From Bifidobacteriaceae bacterium (lineage in GTDB: Bacteria; Actinomycetota; Actinomycetes; Actinomycetales; WQXJ01), in the NCBI GenBank assembly GCA_031261885.1, contig JAISIU010000101.1, positions 1 through 10,615 on the forward strand: 10,615 bases of DNA. Reading direction: 5' to 3'. The notes beneath the pieces were generated by a model. It was not told the origin of the DNA, made no database searches, and saw nothing but the letters and a program-made list of their open reading frames with translations. A program made the translations under genes and the position numbers. Positions 1 to 6,665 of this stretch are shown in pieces (positions within the stretch are counted from its first letter, which is position 1; every line of letters starts with the position of its first letter).

Positions 1-1354
1 TCCACGGGTCCTCGAACGTGCCCGTCAGGTTCACGGCGCCGGCCGCGATCGCGTCGACGCCGAACATGCCGGCCAGCGGCAGGTCGCCGCGCACCGCGAC
101 GCCGTCGCCGTCGAGCCACTCCGTCTCAACGGTCCGTGGCGTGAAACGGGCCGGGTCGAAGTCGAGCCACTGGGCGCGCGCGGCCGCGACGGCTTCCAGC
201 GCGGCCCGCCCGGCGGCGCTGCCCTCCAGCGACGGCCGCAACGGCCCGACCGGGTCCACGAGGACGCGCATCCACCGGGCCGGCGTCTCGAAACCGTCGG
301 CCAACAGGCGTTCGACGGCCGCACGGTCGCCCTCGTGGGCCACCCAGACGAGGGCACGCGTGGCGGCGTCGACGCGCGGCACCGACGCGATCTCCTCGAG
401 GGTGACGGCGCCGCGGACCAGCGCGAGCGCGGCGGCGATGTCCTCCTCGTCGATCTTCGGGAAGGCCCTGAGGTAGTTCGGCAGATAGTGCTCGATCACC
501 GTGTACAGCCAACCGTCCAGCACCGTCCGCCCGGCGGCGGTCACGACGGGCCGGGTCAGGTCGATCGCCTCGGCCCTGGCTTCGACGGCCTTCTTGCGGT
601 AGAAGCCGACCTGGCTGCGCGATGACTCGTCCTCGCGCCGCTGCCAGGTGTAGACGGCCGGGGCGTCCACGATGTCGATGCCGTGCGCGCCGAGCAGCGC
701 CTCGGTGACAAGGGGCTGGTCCTCGAACATCGACCCCTCGCGGAAGGCCAGGCCCTGGGACCGCCAGAAGGCGGCCCGGTAGGCCTTGTTCCACGGGTAG
801 AAATTGCGCAACACGAGCGGCGTCTCAGCCGCGGACGTGCCCGTCACGTGCGTGTCATGAAGCACGCGGATCCATTGGGCGAACTGCGGTTCACCGCGCC
901 GGACCTCGCAGAACGGGCCGGTCGCGAGGTCTGACCCGGACTGTTCCAACGACTCCACGAGCCGTGCGAGCGCGTCCGGTGGGACGGCATCGTCGCTGTC
1001 CACGAACGCCAGGTACCGGCCGCGCGCCTTGGAAACCCCGAGGTTGCGGGCGTGCGCCGGGCCGTGGTGCCCGCCCGAGATCACGCGGAGCCGGGCGTCG
1101 GCGGCCGCGAGGCGCTCCGCGATGGCGCGCGACCCGTCGGTCGAACCGTCGTCCACGACGATCACCTCGCGCCACGGCTCCCAGCCGTCCAGTAGGGACG
1201 TGAGACACGTCTCGAAGTACTCGGCCGTGTTGTAGACGGGCACGATGACGGACAGCAGCGGCCGCCCGAACCCGTGACCGGTCTTCAGCGCGAAGTCTTT
1301 GCGGCGGGCCTGGACCTTGTGGAGGATCCCGCCGCCGGAGGAAGGTTGGGACAC
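1..1354 (-). CDS. Family 2 glycosyltransferase, probably the N-terminal part of a teichoic-acid/capsule polymerase (partial)
   Basis: The reading frame is open from a GTG at 1354 to the left window edge (451 codons, C-terminus missing). Seen: a GT-A fold of the GT2 family, with the nucleotide-binding start LLSVIVPVYNTAEYF (residues 33-47), VVDDGSTDGS (66-75), the DXD metal site in FVDSDD (117-122), and an acceptor-side GSMFEDQPL (207-215) after YPWNKAYR. Residues 300-451 are no longer GT2-like and resemble the linker found before the phosphotransferase half of large actinobacterial GT2/CDP-glycerol (or ribitol) polymer synthases; this is inference because the rest is off the window. GT2 enzymes transfer a sugar from a nucleotide-sugar, here probably at the inner membrane face onto a wall polymer or its linkage unit. 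It diverges from a probable CDP-ribitol synthesis gene. The GTG has no spaced Shine-Dalgarno, but TATGGT lies six bases before it, so the mRNA may be leaderless. Family call is firm; the polymer role is moderate. Confidence 0.85.
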   Translation of the reverse strand, partial: MSQPSSGGGILHKVQARRKDFALKTGHGFGRPLLSVIVPVYNTAEYFETCLTSLLDGWEPWREVIVVDDGSTDGSRAIAERLAAADARLRVISGGHHGPAHARNLGVSKARGRYLAFVDSDDAVPPDALARLVESLEQSGSDLATGPFCEVRRGEPQFAQWIRVLHDTHVTGTSAAETPLVLRNFYPWNKAYRAAFWRSQGLAFREGSMFEDQPLVTEALLGAHGIDIVDAPAVYTWQRREDESSRSQVGFYRKKAVEARAEAIDLTRPVVTAAGRTVLDGWLYTVIEHYLPNYLRAFPKIDEEDIAAALALVRGAVTLEEIASVPRVDAATRALVWVAHEGDRAAVERLLADGFETPARWMRVLVDPVGPLRPSLEGSAAGRAALEAVAAARAQWLDFDPARFTPRTVETEWLDGDGVAVRGDLPLAGMFGVDAIAAGAVNLTGTFEDPW

Positions 1355-1360
1355 GCCCCC

Positions 1361-1366
1361 ACCATA
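1361..1366 (-). promoter_or_regulatory. Putative -10 element of the glycosyltransferase gene (leaderless)
   Basis: On the minus strand TATGGT fits the actinobacterial -10 consensus TANNNT and is followed by six bases (GGGGGC) and then the GTG start. With the usual 6-7 base distance, transcription would begin at or next to the start codon. No TTGACA-like -35 is seen at 17-18 bases, which is common for such promoters. Confidence 0.4.
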
Positions 1367-1405
1367 CTGAACAACCGGCCCGCTGGCCGCGGACCCTGCG
1401 GAACA

Positions 1406-1429
1406 CCCCGGGCCGGCCACCACCCGGGG
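1406..1429. repeat. Inverted repeat in the divergent promoter region
   Basis: CCCCGGG at 1406-1412 and CCCGGGG at 1423-1429 form a perfect 7-bp inverted repeat with a 10-base spacer. It lies between the two divergent putative -10 elements (1361-1366 and 1457-1462), where a shared regulator could bind. GC-rich repeats of this size also arise by chance in such DNA, so the function is open. Confidence 0.3.
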
Positions 1430-1456
1430 AGGCATCGGCATCGGGCAACCTCCCAG

Positions 1457-1462
1457 TAGGCT
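1457..1462 (+). promoter_or_regulatory. Putative -10 element of the cytidylyltransferase/SDR gene
   Basis: TAGGCT matches TANNNT. It would start transcription near 1469, giving a 5' leader of about 40 bases that holds the Shine-Dalgarno GGAAGG at 1495-1500. No convincing -35 hexamer is seen. The spacing is reasonable but the motif is short. Confidence 0.3.
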
Positions 1463-1507
1463 TGGGGGCGGACAGACCTCCGGACGAAACGAGCGGAAGG
1501 CGAGCGG

Positions 1508-2899
1508 ATGCGCACATACGGCGTGGTGTTGGCGGGCGGCGTCGGGGTCCGCACCGGCCTGACGATCCCCAAGCAGATGGTCAAGGTGGCCGGCAAACCC
1601 GTGCTCGAACACACGGTCGCCGCGCTCACAGCCTCGCCGCTCGTCGACGAGGTCATCGTCATGATCACACCGGGTTGGGCGGAACGGGTCGCGACGCTGC
1701 TCGGCGACCGCTACCCGAAGGTGTCGCTGATCCTCGAGGGCGGCGCCACGCGCAACGAGACCACCAGGCGGTTCCTCGACGCCATCGACGCCGATGAGGC
1801 CAAGATCCTGCTCCACGACGGCGTCCGCCCGCTGGTCGACGACGAGATCCTCGCCGAATGCGTCACGGCGCTCGACACCTACGACGCCGTCGACGTCGTC
1901 ATCCCGTCCTCCGACACGATCGTCGAGGTGGACGAGGCGGACCTGATCCGGAGCATCCCGAACCGTTCCCGCCTGAGGCGCGGGCAGACGCCGCAGGCCT
2001 TCAAACTGTCCGTGCTGCGCGACGCCTACCGCCGGGCCACCCAAGACCCGGGTTTCTCCGCGACCGACGACTGCGGCGTGATCCTGAAATACCGGCCGGA
2101 TGTGCCGATCAAGTGCGTCATGGGCTCGGACAATAACATCAAAATCACGCAGTCCGTCGACTTCTTCATCGCGGACAAGCTGTTTCAGCTCTCGGCCAGC
2201 GCCGCGCCGGGCCGCACCCCGGAAGAACTGGCGGCGAGGCTGGCCGGCAAAGTCATCGTCGTGCTCGGCGGGTCCTACGGGATCGGCGCGGAGATCGCGC
2301 AGGCGGCCAAGACGGCCGGCGCCGTCGTCGTGGCGCACGGCCGTTCCACCACCGGGCTGCACGTCCAGGACCCGGACCAGATCCGGGCCGCGCTCCAGAA
2401 GGTCAACGAGGCGTACGGGCGGATCGACGCCGTGGTGTTGACCGCTGGCGTGCTCCGGCTCGGGGCCCTCGCCGAGACCCCGGACGAGGACATCGACGAA
2501 TCGATCCAGGTCAACTACGTCGCGGCCGTCAAGGTCGCGAAGGCCGCCTACCCGTACTTGAAGGCCTCGCACGGGCATCTGCTGCTGTTCACGTCCTCCT
2601 CGTACACGCGGGGCCGCGAGAACTATGCGCTCTATTCCTCCTCGAAGGCCGCCGTCGTCAACCTCACGCAGGCCCTGTCCGAGGAGTGGGCGCCGGATGG
2701 CGTCAAGGTCAACGTCGTGAACCCCGAACGCACAGCCACCCCGATGCGGCTCCGCGCCTTCGGCAGCGAACCGGCCGGGTCGCTGCTGTCCGCGGACAAG
2801 GTCGCGGAGGCGTCGCTCCGGGTCATGGCGTCCGGCGTCACGGGCCTGGTCATCGACGTCCGGCGCTCCAGCGCCGGCGGCAGCGCCCGAAACGACTGA
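1508..2899 (+). CDS. Bifunctional D-ribitol-5-phosphate cytidylyltransferase / short-chain dehydrogenase (Acs1/Bcs1-like)
   Basis: 463 residues in two domains. Residues 1-225 are an IspD/TarI-type nucleotidyltransferase: VVLAGGVGVRTGLTIPKQ (6-23) binds CTP, HDGVRP is at 103-108 and RRGQTPQAF at 157-165. Residues about 245-455 are a short-chain dehydrogenase: cofactor loop GGSYGIG (254-260), TAG (312-314), the catalytic serine region TSSS (362-365) and the YxxxK pair Tyr376/Lys380. The same order occurs in Haemophilus Acs1/Bcs1, where the SDR reduces ribulose 5-phosphate with NADPH to ribitol 5-phosphate and the first domain makes CDP-ribitol. By analogy this cytoplasmic enzyme supplies CDP-ribitol for a ribitol-phosphate wall polymer or capsule, fitting the divergent glycosyltransferase. 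The ATG at 1508 follows GGAAGG with seven bases of spacing. IspD (methylerythritol pathway) is the alternative for domain 1, but the SDR fusion argues against it. Confidence 0.88.
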   Translation: MRTYGVVLAGGVGVRTGLTIPKQMVKVAGKPVLEHTVAALTASPLVDEVIVMITPGWAERVATLLGDRYPKVSLILEGGATRNETTRRFLDAIDADEAKILLHDGVRPLVDDEILAECVTALDTYDAVDVVIPSSDTIVEVDEADLIRSIPNRSRLRRGQTPQAFKLSVLRDAYRRATQDPGFSATDDCGVILKYRPDVPIKCVMGSDNNIKITQSVDFFIADKLFQLSASAAPGRTPEELAARLAGKVIVVLGGSYGIGAEIAQAAKTAGAVVVAHGRSTTGLHVQDPDQIRAALQKVNEAYGRIDAVVLTAGVLRLGALAETPDEDIDESIQVNYVAAVKVAKAAYPYLKASHGHLLLFTSSSYTRGRENYALYSSSKAAVVNLTQALSEEWAPDGVKVNVVNPERTATPMRLRAFGSEPAGSLLSADKVAEASLRVMASGVTGLVIDVRRSSAGGSARND

Positions 2900-2910
2900 C
2901 CGTGCCGCGT

Positions 2911-2945
2911 CCGATGGCGGTGAGCGCCGCCATCGGGCACCCTTT
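2911..2945 (+). terminator. Rho-independent terminator after the cytidylyltransferase/SDR gene
   Basis: A perfect 10-bp stem, CCGATGGCGG (2911-2920) and CCGCCATCGG (2927-2936), has a six-base loop. A short T-run (TTTT, 2943-2946) follows after a few bases. It lies 12 bases past the stop codon, so it fits a terminator for the rightward gene. The T-run is short and set slightly away from the stem. Confidence 0.55.
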
Positions 2946-2969
2946 TATCCCAGGTAAGCGCCGCCATCG
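2923..2969. repeat. 13-base direct repeat AGCGCCGCCATCG, two copies
   Basis: AGCGCCGCCATCG occurs at 2923-2935 and 2957-2969, with the same base order and 34 bases apart. The first copy contains the right arm of the terminator stem. The second overlaps the left arm of the next hairpin, so the left arm at 2911-2920 could pair with either copy. Confidence 0.6.
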
Positions 2970-3013
2970 TCGGTTTTCCTTCCTTTCCGGGAAGACTGGA
3001 CCGACGATGCCGG
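2961..3013 (-). terminator. Long imperfect hairpin, probable terminator of purB
   Basis: CATCGTCGGT (2965-2974) pairs with ACCGACGATG (3000-3009). After one mismatch three more pairs extend the stem to 2961/3013. Inside the loop CTTCC (2979-2983) and GGAAG (2990-2994) can form a second stem. It starts five bases beyond the purB stop, which places it as that gene's terminator on the minus strand. No T-run follows on either strand, so the mechanism is uncertain. Confidence 0.45.
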
Positions 3014-3017
3014 GCCG

Positions 3018-4496
3018 TCACTTCACGTAGTCGCGCACCAGATCTCCGGCCAGACCCACGTAGGTGGCCGGGGTCATGGCTTCGAGACGGGCGGCCATCT
3101 CGGCGGGCAGGCCCAGGCCGGCGACGAATTCGCGCAGCTCAGCGGCGCCGATCCGGTGGCCGCGGGTCAGCTCCTTGAGCCGCTCGTACGGGTTGTCCAT
3201 GCCGGGCACGCCGGCCACGGCGGCGGCCCGCATGGCGGACTGGATCGGCTCGGCCAGCACCTCCCAGTTGTGGTCGAGGTCCTGGGCCATGGCGGCCGGG
3301 GCGACGTCGAGGCCCGCCAGGCCGCGGCGCAGGTTGTCGAGCGCCAGTAGCGAATGGCCGAAGGCCGAGCCGATGTTGCGCTGCGTGGTCGAGTCCGTGA
3401 GGTCACGCTGCATGCGGGAGGTGACGAGCGTCTGGCCGAGGGTGTCGAGCAGGGCCGCGGAGATCTCGAAGTTGGCCTCGGCGTTCTCGAACCTGATCGG
3501 GTTGACCTTGTGCGGCATCGTGGAGGACCCGACCGTGCCCTGGCCGCGCACCTGCGCGAAGTAGCCGAGCGAGATGTAGGTCCAGACGTCGGTCGCGAAG
3601 TTGTGCGCGATGCGGCCGAACCGCGCCACGTCGGCGTAGAGCTCGGCCTGCCAGTCGTGGGATTCGATCTGCGTGGTCAGCGGGTTCCACGTGAGGCCGA
3701 GTTTCTGGACGAAGGCGCGCGCCACGGCCGGCCAATCGGTGCCGGGGACGGCCGCGACGTGCGCGCCGTAGGTGCCGGTGGCGCCGGAGATCTTGCCGAG
3801 GTATTCGGTCCGGTCGATGCGTTCGAGTTGGCGGCGCAGGCGGTGGGCGAACACGCCCATCTCCTTGCCGAGCGTGGTGGGCGTGGCCGGTTGGCCGTGC
3901 GTCCGGGCCAGCATCGGCTGGTCGGCGTTGTCGCGGGCCAGCTTCGCGATGTCGTCGGCAAGGGCCCCGGCGGCCGGGCGCCAGACGTGTTGGACGGCGC
4001 CGCGGATCAGCACGGCGTAGGACAGGTTGTTGATGTCCTCCGAGGTGCAGCCGAAGTGGACGAGTTCCGCGAGGCCGTGGCGGCGCAGCGCCTGGGGGGC
4101 GTCCGGGGCCTCGAGACGGCGGCGCAGGAAGTATTCGACGGCTTTGACGTCGTGGACCGTTTCGCGTTCGATGTCGCCGAGTTCCTTGATCTGGTCCGGT
4201 CCGAAGGTGCGCACGATGCCGCGCAGATAGTCCTGTTCAGCGGTCCCGAGCGGTTTGGCGCCCGGCAGGGCGCGCTGGTCGCACAGGTGGATGAACCACT
4301 CAACCTCGATGAAGACGCGCGCCCGGTTGAGGGCGGCCTCGGAAAGATAGTCGACGAGTGGCGCCGTGGCCTTGCGGTAGCGGCCGTCGAGCGGACCGAG
4401 CGGGATGAGCGGCTGGGCGTCGGCGAGCGTGACGGCCCCGGCGGCGGGGCTGAAGGAGGCGGGGACGGCGAGTTGGGATGCGGTGGTTTCAGACAC
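3018..4496 (-). CDS. purB: Adenylosuccinate lyase
   Basis: 492 residues. The enzyme removes fumarate twice in purine synthesis: from SAICAR to give AICAR, and from adenylosuccinate to give AMP. It works in the cytoplasm as a homotetramer. Seen: PLGPLDGRY (32-40), the substrate-binding GCTSEDINNLSYA (149-161), the general acid/base region ARTHGQPAT (197-205, His200), and the superfamily signature GSSTMPHKVNP (323-333) holding the flexible catalytic-serine loop. The signature followed by IRFENAEAN matches the Escherichia coli-type subfamily; the Bacillus type usually has SSAMPHKRNP. The protein is about 35 residues longer than the E. coli one at the N-terminus, and that extension (residues 1-28) is Ala-rich. 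The start is GTG at 4496; no other usable in-frame start was found close by. GGAAGG sits only one base before it, too close for a normal Shine-Dalgarno. It converges on the cytidylyltransferase gene. Confidence 0.96.
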   Translation of the reverse strand: MSETTASQLAVPASFSPAAGAVTLADAQPLIPLGPLDGRYRKATAPLVDYLSEAALNRARVFIEVEWFIHLCDQRALPGAKPLGTAEQDYLRGIVRTFGPDQIKELGDIERETVHDVKAVEYFLRRRLEAPDAPQALRRHGLAELVHFGCTSEDINNLSYAVLIRGAVQHVWRPAAGALADDIAKLARDNADQPMLARTHGQPATPTTLGKEMGVFAHRLRRQLERIDRTEYLGKISGATGTYGAHVAAVPGTDWPAVARAFVQKLGLTWNPLTTQIESHDWQAELYADVARFGRIAHNFATDVWTYISLGYFAQVRGQGTVGSSTMPHKVNPIRFENAEANFEISAALLDTLGQTLVTSRMQRDLTDSTTQRNIGSAFGHSLLALDNLRRGLAGLDVAPAAMAQDLDHNWEVLAEPIQSAMRAAAVAGVPGMDNPYERLKELTRGHRIGAAELREFVAGLGLPAEMAARLEAMTPATYVGLAGDLVRDYVK

Positions 4497-4521
4497 GCCT
4501 TCCAGTGTCCCACGGGCCGGG

Positions 4522-4544
4522 AAGACAAAGACCCGCGCACGGGC
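4522..4544 (-). terminator. Weak terminator-like hairpin upstream of purB
   Basis: On the minus strand CCCG-TGCG-CGGG (4543-4532) is followed by the T-rich TCTTTGTCTT. The stem has only four to five pairs. It could end RNA coming from the membrane-protein genes before purB, just after the anti-Shine-Dalgarno-like element at 4557-4572. Confidence 0.25.
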
Positions 4545-4556
4545 AGACCGCTGTTA

Positions 4557-4572
4557 AGAAAGGAGGTGATCC
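4557..4572 (+). other. 16-base exact complement of the 16S rRNA 3' end
   Basis: AGAAAGGAGGTGATCC is the exact reverse complement of the conserved 16S rRNA 3' end GGATCACCTCCTTTCT. Read rightward it is a maximal Shine-Dalgarno sequence; read leftward it is a free anti-Shine-Dalgarno. The match stops there: the next bases (GGTAAGGG) differ from the rRNA, so this is not a remnant of a 16S gene of any useful length. The nearest rightward ATG (4581) is 14 bases past GGAGG, too far for an efficient start, and opens a 70-codon frame of poor quality. On the minus strand it lies about 60 bases before the purB start. The match is certain; its role is unknown. Confidence 0.6.
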
Positions 4573-4594
4573 GGTAAGGGATGCGTTTGCGGCT

Positions 4595-4652
4595 GCCCGC
4601 GCGCGGGCGTGCTATGGCAACCGCCGTGGCGACCGGGCTATTCCCACGGCGG
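4595..4652. repeat. Palindrome and inverted repeat downstream of the small membrane-protein gene
   Basis: GCCCGCGCGCGGGC (4595-4608) is a perfect 14-base palindrome. Just beyond it CCGCCGTGG (4621-4629) and CCACGGCGG (4644-4652) form a 9-bp stem with a 14-base loop. The second hairpin lies 39 bases past the stop of the leftward gene ending at 4691 and may terminate it, though no T-run follows. Confidence 0.4.
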
Positions 4653-4690
4653 CGCGTATCGACTTGGGCCGAGCCGGTCCCGAGGAGGGG

Positions 4691-5089
4691 TCAGTGGCGC
4701 GGCTGGTTCGGCTGGCCCGGCTTGAGCCCGCCGAGGGCGCTCACGATGAGCGCGCCGACCAGCGAGAACGAGCCGAGTGGCGCGAACAGGTAGGCGCACA
4801 GCGTGTAGAACTTGCCCGCGCTCATCACGTTCGTGGCCGCCAGGCCGATGAGGGCGACGAGGAAGAACACGATGCCGACGCCCCACAGCGCGAGCAGGAA
4901 CGGGCTCATGGCCGGCAGGCCGCTGCCGCTGTGGGCGGGCTTGGCCGGGGCGGCCTGGTAGTAGCCGGGGGCGGCGTAGCCCTGGGCGGGTGCGGGCGGT
5001 TGGTAGCCGGGGGCCGGCTGGAAGCCCTGGGGGGTCGGTTGGTACGGGGCACCCGGCTGTGGCACGGGCTGCGGCGACGAAGTTGTCAT
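4691..5089 (-). CDS. Small proline-rich two-helix membrane protein
   Basis: 132 residues, no recognised family. Residues 1-58 are low-complexity and rich in Pro, Gln, Ala, Gly and Tyr, with repeated GYQ/GYYQ/PGY units and no signal peptide. Two hydrophobic segments follow at about 63-86 (SPFLLALWGVGIVFFLVALIG) and 97-119 (LCAYLFAPLGSFSLVGALI), then a short polar tail. Two helices with an uncharged N-terminus suggest both ends face the cytoplasm, but this is inference. The second helix is clearly related to the end of the 499-residue protein encoded next upstream (GSFxLxGALxxxAxG), so the two are paralogues. The ATG at 5089 has no Shine-Dalgarno; TAACGT lies six bases before it, so the gene may have its own leaderless promoter in the 70-bp gap. 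Pro/Tyr-rich tails on small actinobacterial membrane proteins often recruit partners, but no function can be assigned here. Confidence 0.82.
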   Translation of the reverse strand: MTTSSPQPVPQPGAPYQPTPQGFQPAPGYQPPAPAQGYAAPGYYQAAPAKPAHSGSGLPAMSPFLLALWGVGIVFFLVALIGLAATNVMSAGKFYTLCAYLFAPLGSFSLVGALIVSALGGLKPGQPNQPRH

Positions 5090-5095
5090 GGTTCA

Positions 5096-5101
5096 ACGTT
5101 A
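5096..5101 (-). promoter_or_regulatory. Putative -10 element of the 132-residue membrane-protein gene
   Basis: Minus-strand TAACGT matches TANNNT and is separated from the ATG at 5089 by exactly six bases (TGAACC). This is the spacing of a leaderless transcript. No Shine-Dalgarno stands in front of the ATG. Confidence 0.4.
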
Positions 5102-5159
5102 GGCCCTTAGGCCCACTGTGTGCGGAGCATGGTGCCCGGTCGGTTGGCGCGATCGCCGA

Positions 5160-6659
5160 TCACCGGCGGCGGCGCCACCAGCCGAAAGCGTTCATCATGA
5201 GCGCCCCGATCAGCCCGAACGAGCCGATCATCGGCAGGTAGGTGCACACGTCATCGGCCCAGGTGGACGACACGTCAGCGGGCGACCAGTAGATCTGCGC
5301 GACGACCGTGCCGATCCATGCCGCGAGTGTGACGATCCACAACACGGCGGTCCACGGGTTGGTGCGGCCCGCCTGCGCGGCCGCGGCCTGGGCCGGGGCG
5401 GCCGGGGCGACGGGTTCGGCGAGCACCGAGCGCGGCAGGTTCTGGAACTCCGGCGGGGCGACCGGCGCTGAGGCGGCTGGCGCCGGAGCCGACGGCACGG
5501 ACGGGTCGGGGGTGAAGGCAGTGGGAGCGATGTCCTCGGCTGGCGCCGACGCTGGCGCCGACGCGCCAAAGCCCGGTGAGTCCAGCCACGGGGCGAGGGC
5601 CGGAGCTTCCTCGGCCGGTGGCAGCGCGGGGGCATCGATCACCTGGCCGGCCGGTGGCGCCATGACGGGTTCCTCGAGCGCGGCGGGTTCGAGCGGCCCG
5701 GCCGGTTCCTCTGGCGCGGCGGGTGGGATCGGCGCGGCGAACAGGGGTGGCGCGGCGGGTTGTGCCTGGTCCGCCGCCGGGAACGGGTCCGCTTCCAGGA
5801 ACGGGTTCGGTGCGGCGGGTTGGTCGCCAAAGAAACCGGGCGGCGGCGGGGTGGCCGATGCCGGCCCGTCACCCTGGGCGGCGAGCGGGGCGGGTTCGGG
5901 CGGGACGATGGCGGGTGGTTCCGTGAGGTTGGATTCCTCGGGCCGGGCGAGGCCTGGCCAGGCCGGCGCCTCCTCGGGGGCAGGGGCGGTCTGGTCACCG
6001 GGGTCGAACACGAACTCGGCCTCGGCGGCAGCGGCGGGTTCCGCCTCGTCGTCGGGGCTTTGCGGGAAGTAGGTGATGGCGCTGTCGAGTGGTTCGGCTT
6101 CGGCCGGCGCGGCCGTGGCGGCGGGTGCGGGGGAGGCCGATGCCGGCCGACCGGCGGCCGGCGTGGGCGTCGCCTTGGCGGGCCATTGGGCGGCGAGCGC
6201 GCCTCGGGGCGGAGCGGGTGTGGGTGGCACGGGGCGAACCGCGGGCCGGGCAAGGGGGGCGGCGCGCAGTTCGGCGCTGACGCGGACCGGGGGCTCGCTG
6301 CCCGGCCAGGGGCCTGGCTCGGCCAGCGCGGCATGGGGGCCGGCGCCGGCGGTCCGTGGGGCGTCGCGGTGCGTGCCGACGGGTCCGGCAGTGCGCAGAC
6401 TGCTCCCCTCGAACATGCGGGCAGCGCTCGCGGACGGCGCGTACAGGGTGTCGGCCAGGCCGTCGGCGCTCGCGGTGTGGTGCGCGTGGTGGCCGGCCAG
6501 CGGTTCGAGCCCGGCGGGGCCGAGCTGTCGGACGCCTTGGGCCGCGGCACCGGCCTGAGCCTCCGGGAACCGGGGGCCCGCCACGTTGTGGGAAGTCTCG
6601 GATGGGATGGCGCCGTCGCGCCGCTGCGGTGGGAATGACGGCGGGATAACCGTGCTCAT
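5160..6659 (-). CDS. Large Pro/Ala-rich protein with a C-terminal two-helix membrane module
   Basis: 499 residues, no recognised family. Residues 1-430 are low-complexity and probably disordered, dominated by Pro, Ala, Glu and Gly, with repeated EPAA/PAAP units, an ASAPASAPA stretch coded by a 12-base tandem repeat, and short phenylalanine motifs (PGFFGDQ, NPFLEADPFP) that could act as binding motifs. A less biased segment, about residues 48-95, contains HHAHHTASADGLADTLY. The C-terminus has two hydrophobic helices, about 437-457 (AVLWIVTLAAWIGTVVAQIYW) and 475-494 (LPMIGSFGLIGALMMNAFGW), and ends in four arginines. There is no signal peptide, and the basic end favours a cytoplasmic C-terminus. 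The second helix matches that of the 132-residue neighbour. The ATG at 6659 has TAGCTT six bases upstream, suggesting a leaderless mRNA; GGGAG one base before it is too close to be a Shine-Dalgarno. The frame is supported by its length and by the homology; the function is unknown. Confidence 0.8.
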   Translation of the reverse strand: MSTVIPPSFPPQRRDGAIPSETSHNVAGPRFPEAQAGAAAQGVRQLGPAGLEPLAGHHAHHTASADGLADTLYAPSASAARMFEGSSLRTAGPVGTHRDAPRTAGAGPHAALAEPGPWPGSEPPVRVSAELRAAPLARPAVRPVPPTPAPPRGALAAQWPAKATPTPAAGRPASASPAPAATAAPAEAEPLDSAITYFPQSPDDEAEPAAAAEAEFVFDPGDQTAPAPEEAPAWPGLARPEESNLTEPPAIVPPEPAPLAAQGDGPASATPPPPGFFGDQPAAPNPFLEADPFPAADQAQPAAPPLFAAPIPPAAPEEPAGPLEPAALEEPVMAPPAGQVIDAPALPPAEEAPALAPWLDSPGFGASAPASAPAEDIAPTAFTPDPSVPSAPAPAASAPVAPPEFQNLPRSVLAEPVAPAAPAQAAAAQAGRTNPWTAVLWIVTLAAWIGTVVAQIYWSPADVSSTWADDVCTYLPMIGSFGLIGALMMNAFGWWRRRR

Positions 6660-6665
6660 GCTCCC

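Noticed and set aside
126..794. Leftward 222-codon frame and other overlapping frames in the first 1.5 kb
   Set aside because: They are Arg/Gly/Pro-rich shadows of the GT2 glycosyltransferase, whose own frame holds all the family motifs and runs unbroken to the window edge.
4557..4572. Remnant of a 16S rRNA gene on the minus strand
   Set aside because: The match is limited to 16 bases; the adjoining helix sequence (GCGGCT before GGATCACC) is absent, so there is no rRNA gene fragment.
3354..4577. Rightward 407-codon open frame opposite purB
   Set aside because: It is antisense to a clearly recognisable enzyme, is rich in Gly/Val/Glu/Arg as expected from GC-rich complement strands, and shows no domain.
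4581..4793. 70-codon rightward frame after the perfect Shine-Dalgarno-like element
   Set aside because: The spacing of 14 bases from GGAGG to ATG is too long, the product is Arg/Pro-rich without recognisable features, and its 3' half is antisense to the membrane-protein gene. Kept only as a remote possibility.
5639..6550. Leftward 303-codon frame overlapping the large Pro/Ala-rich gene
   Set aside because: It is very rich in Arg and Pro and lies inside the 499-codon frame, which is longer and ends in a membrane module related to its neighbour.
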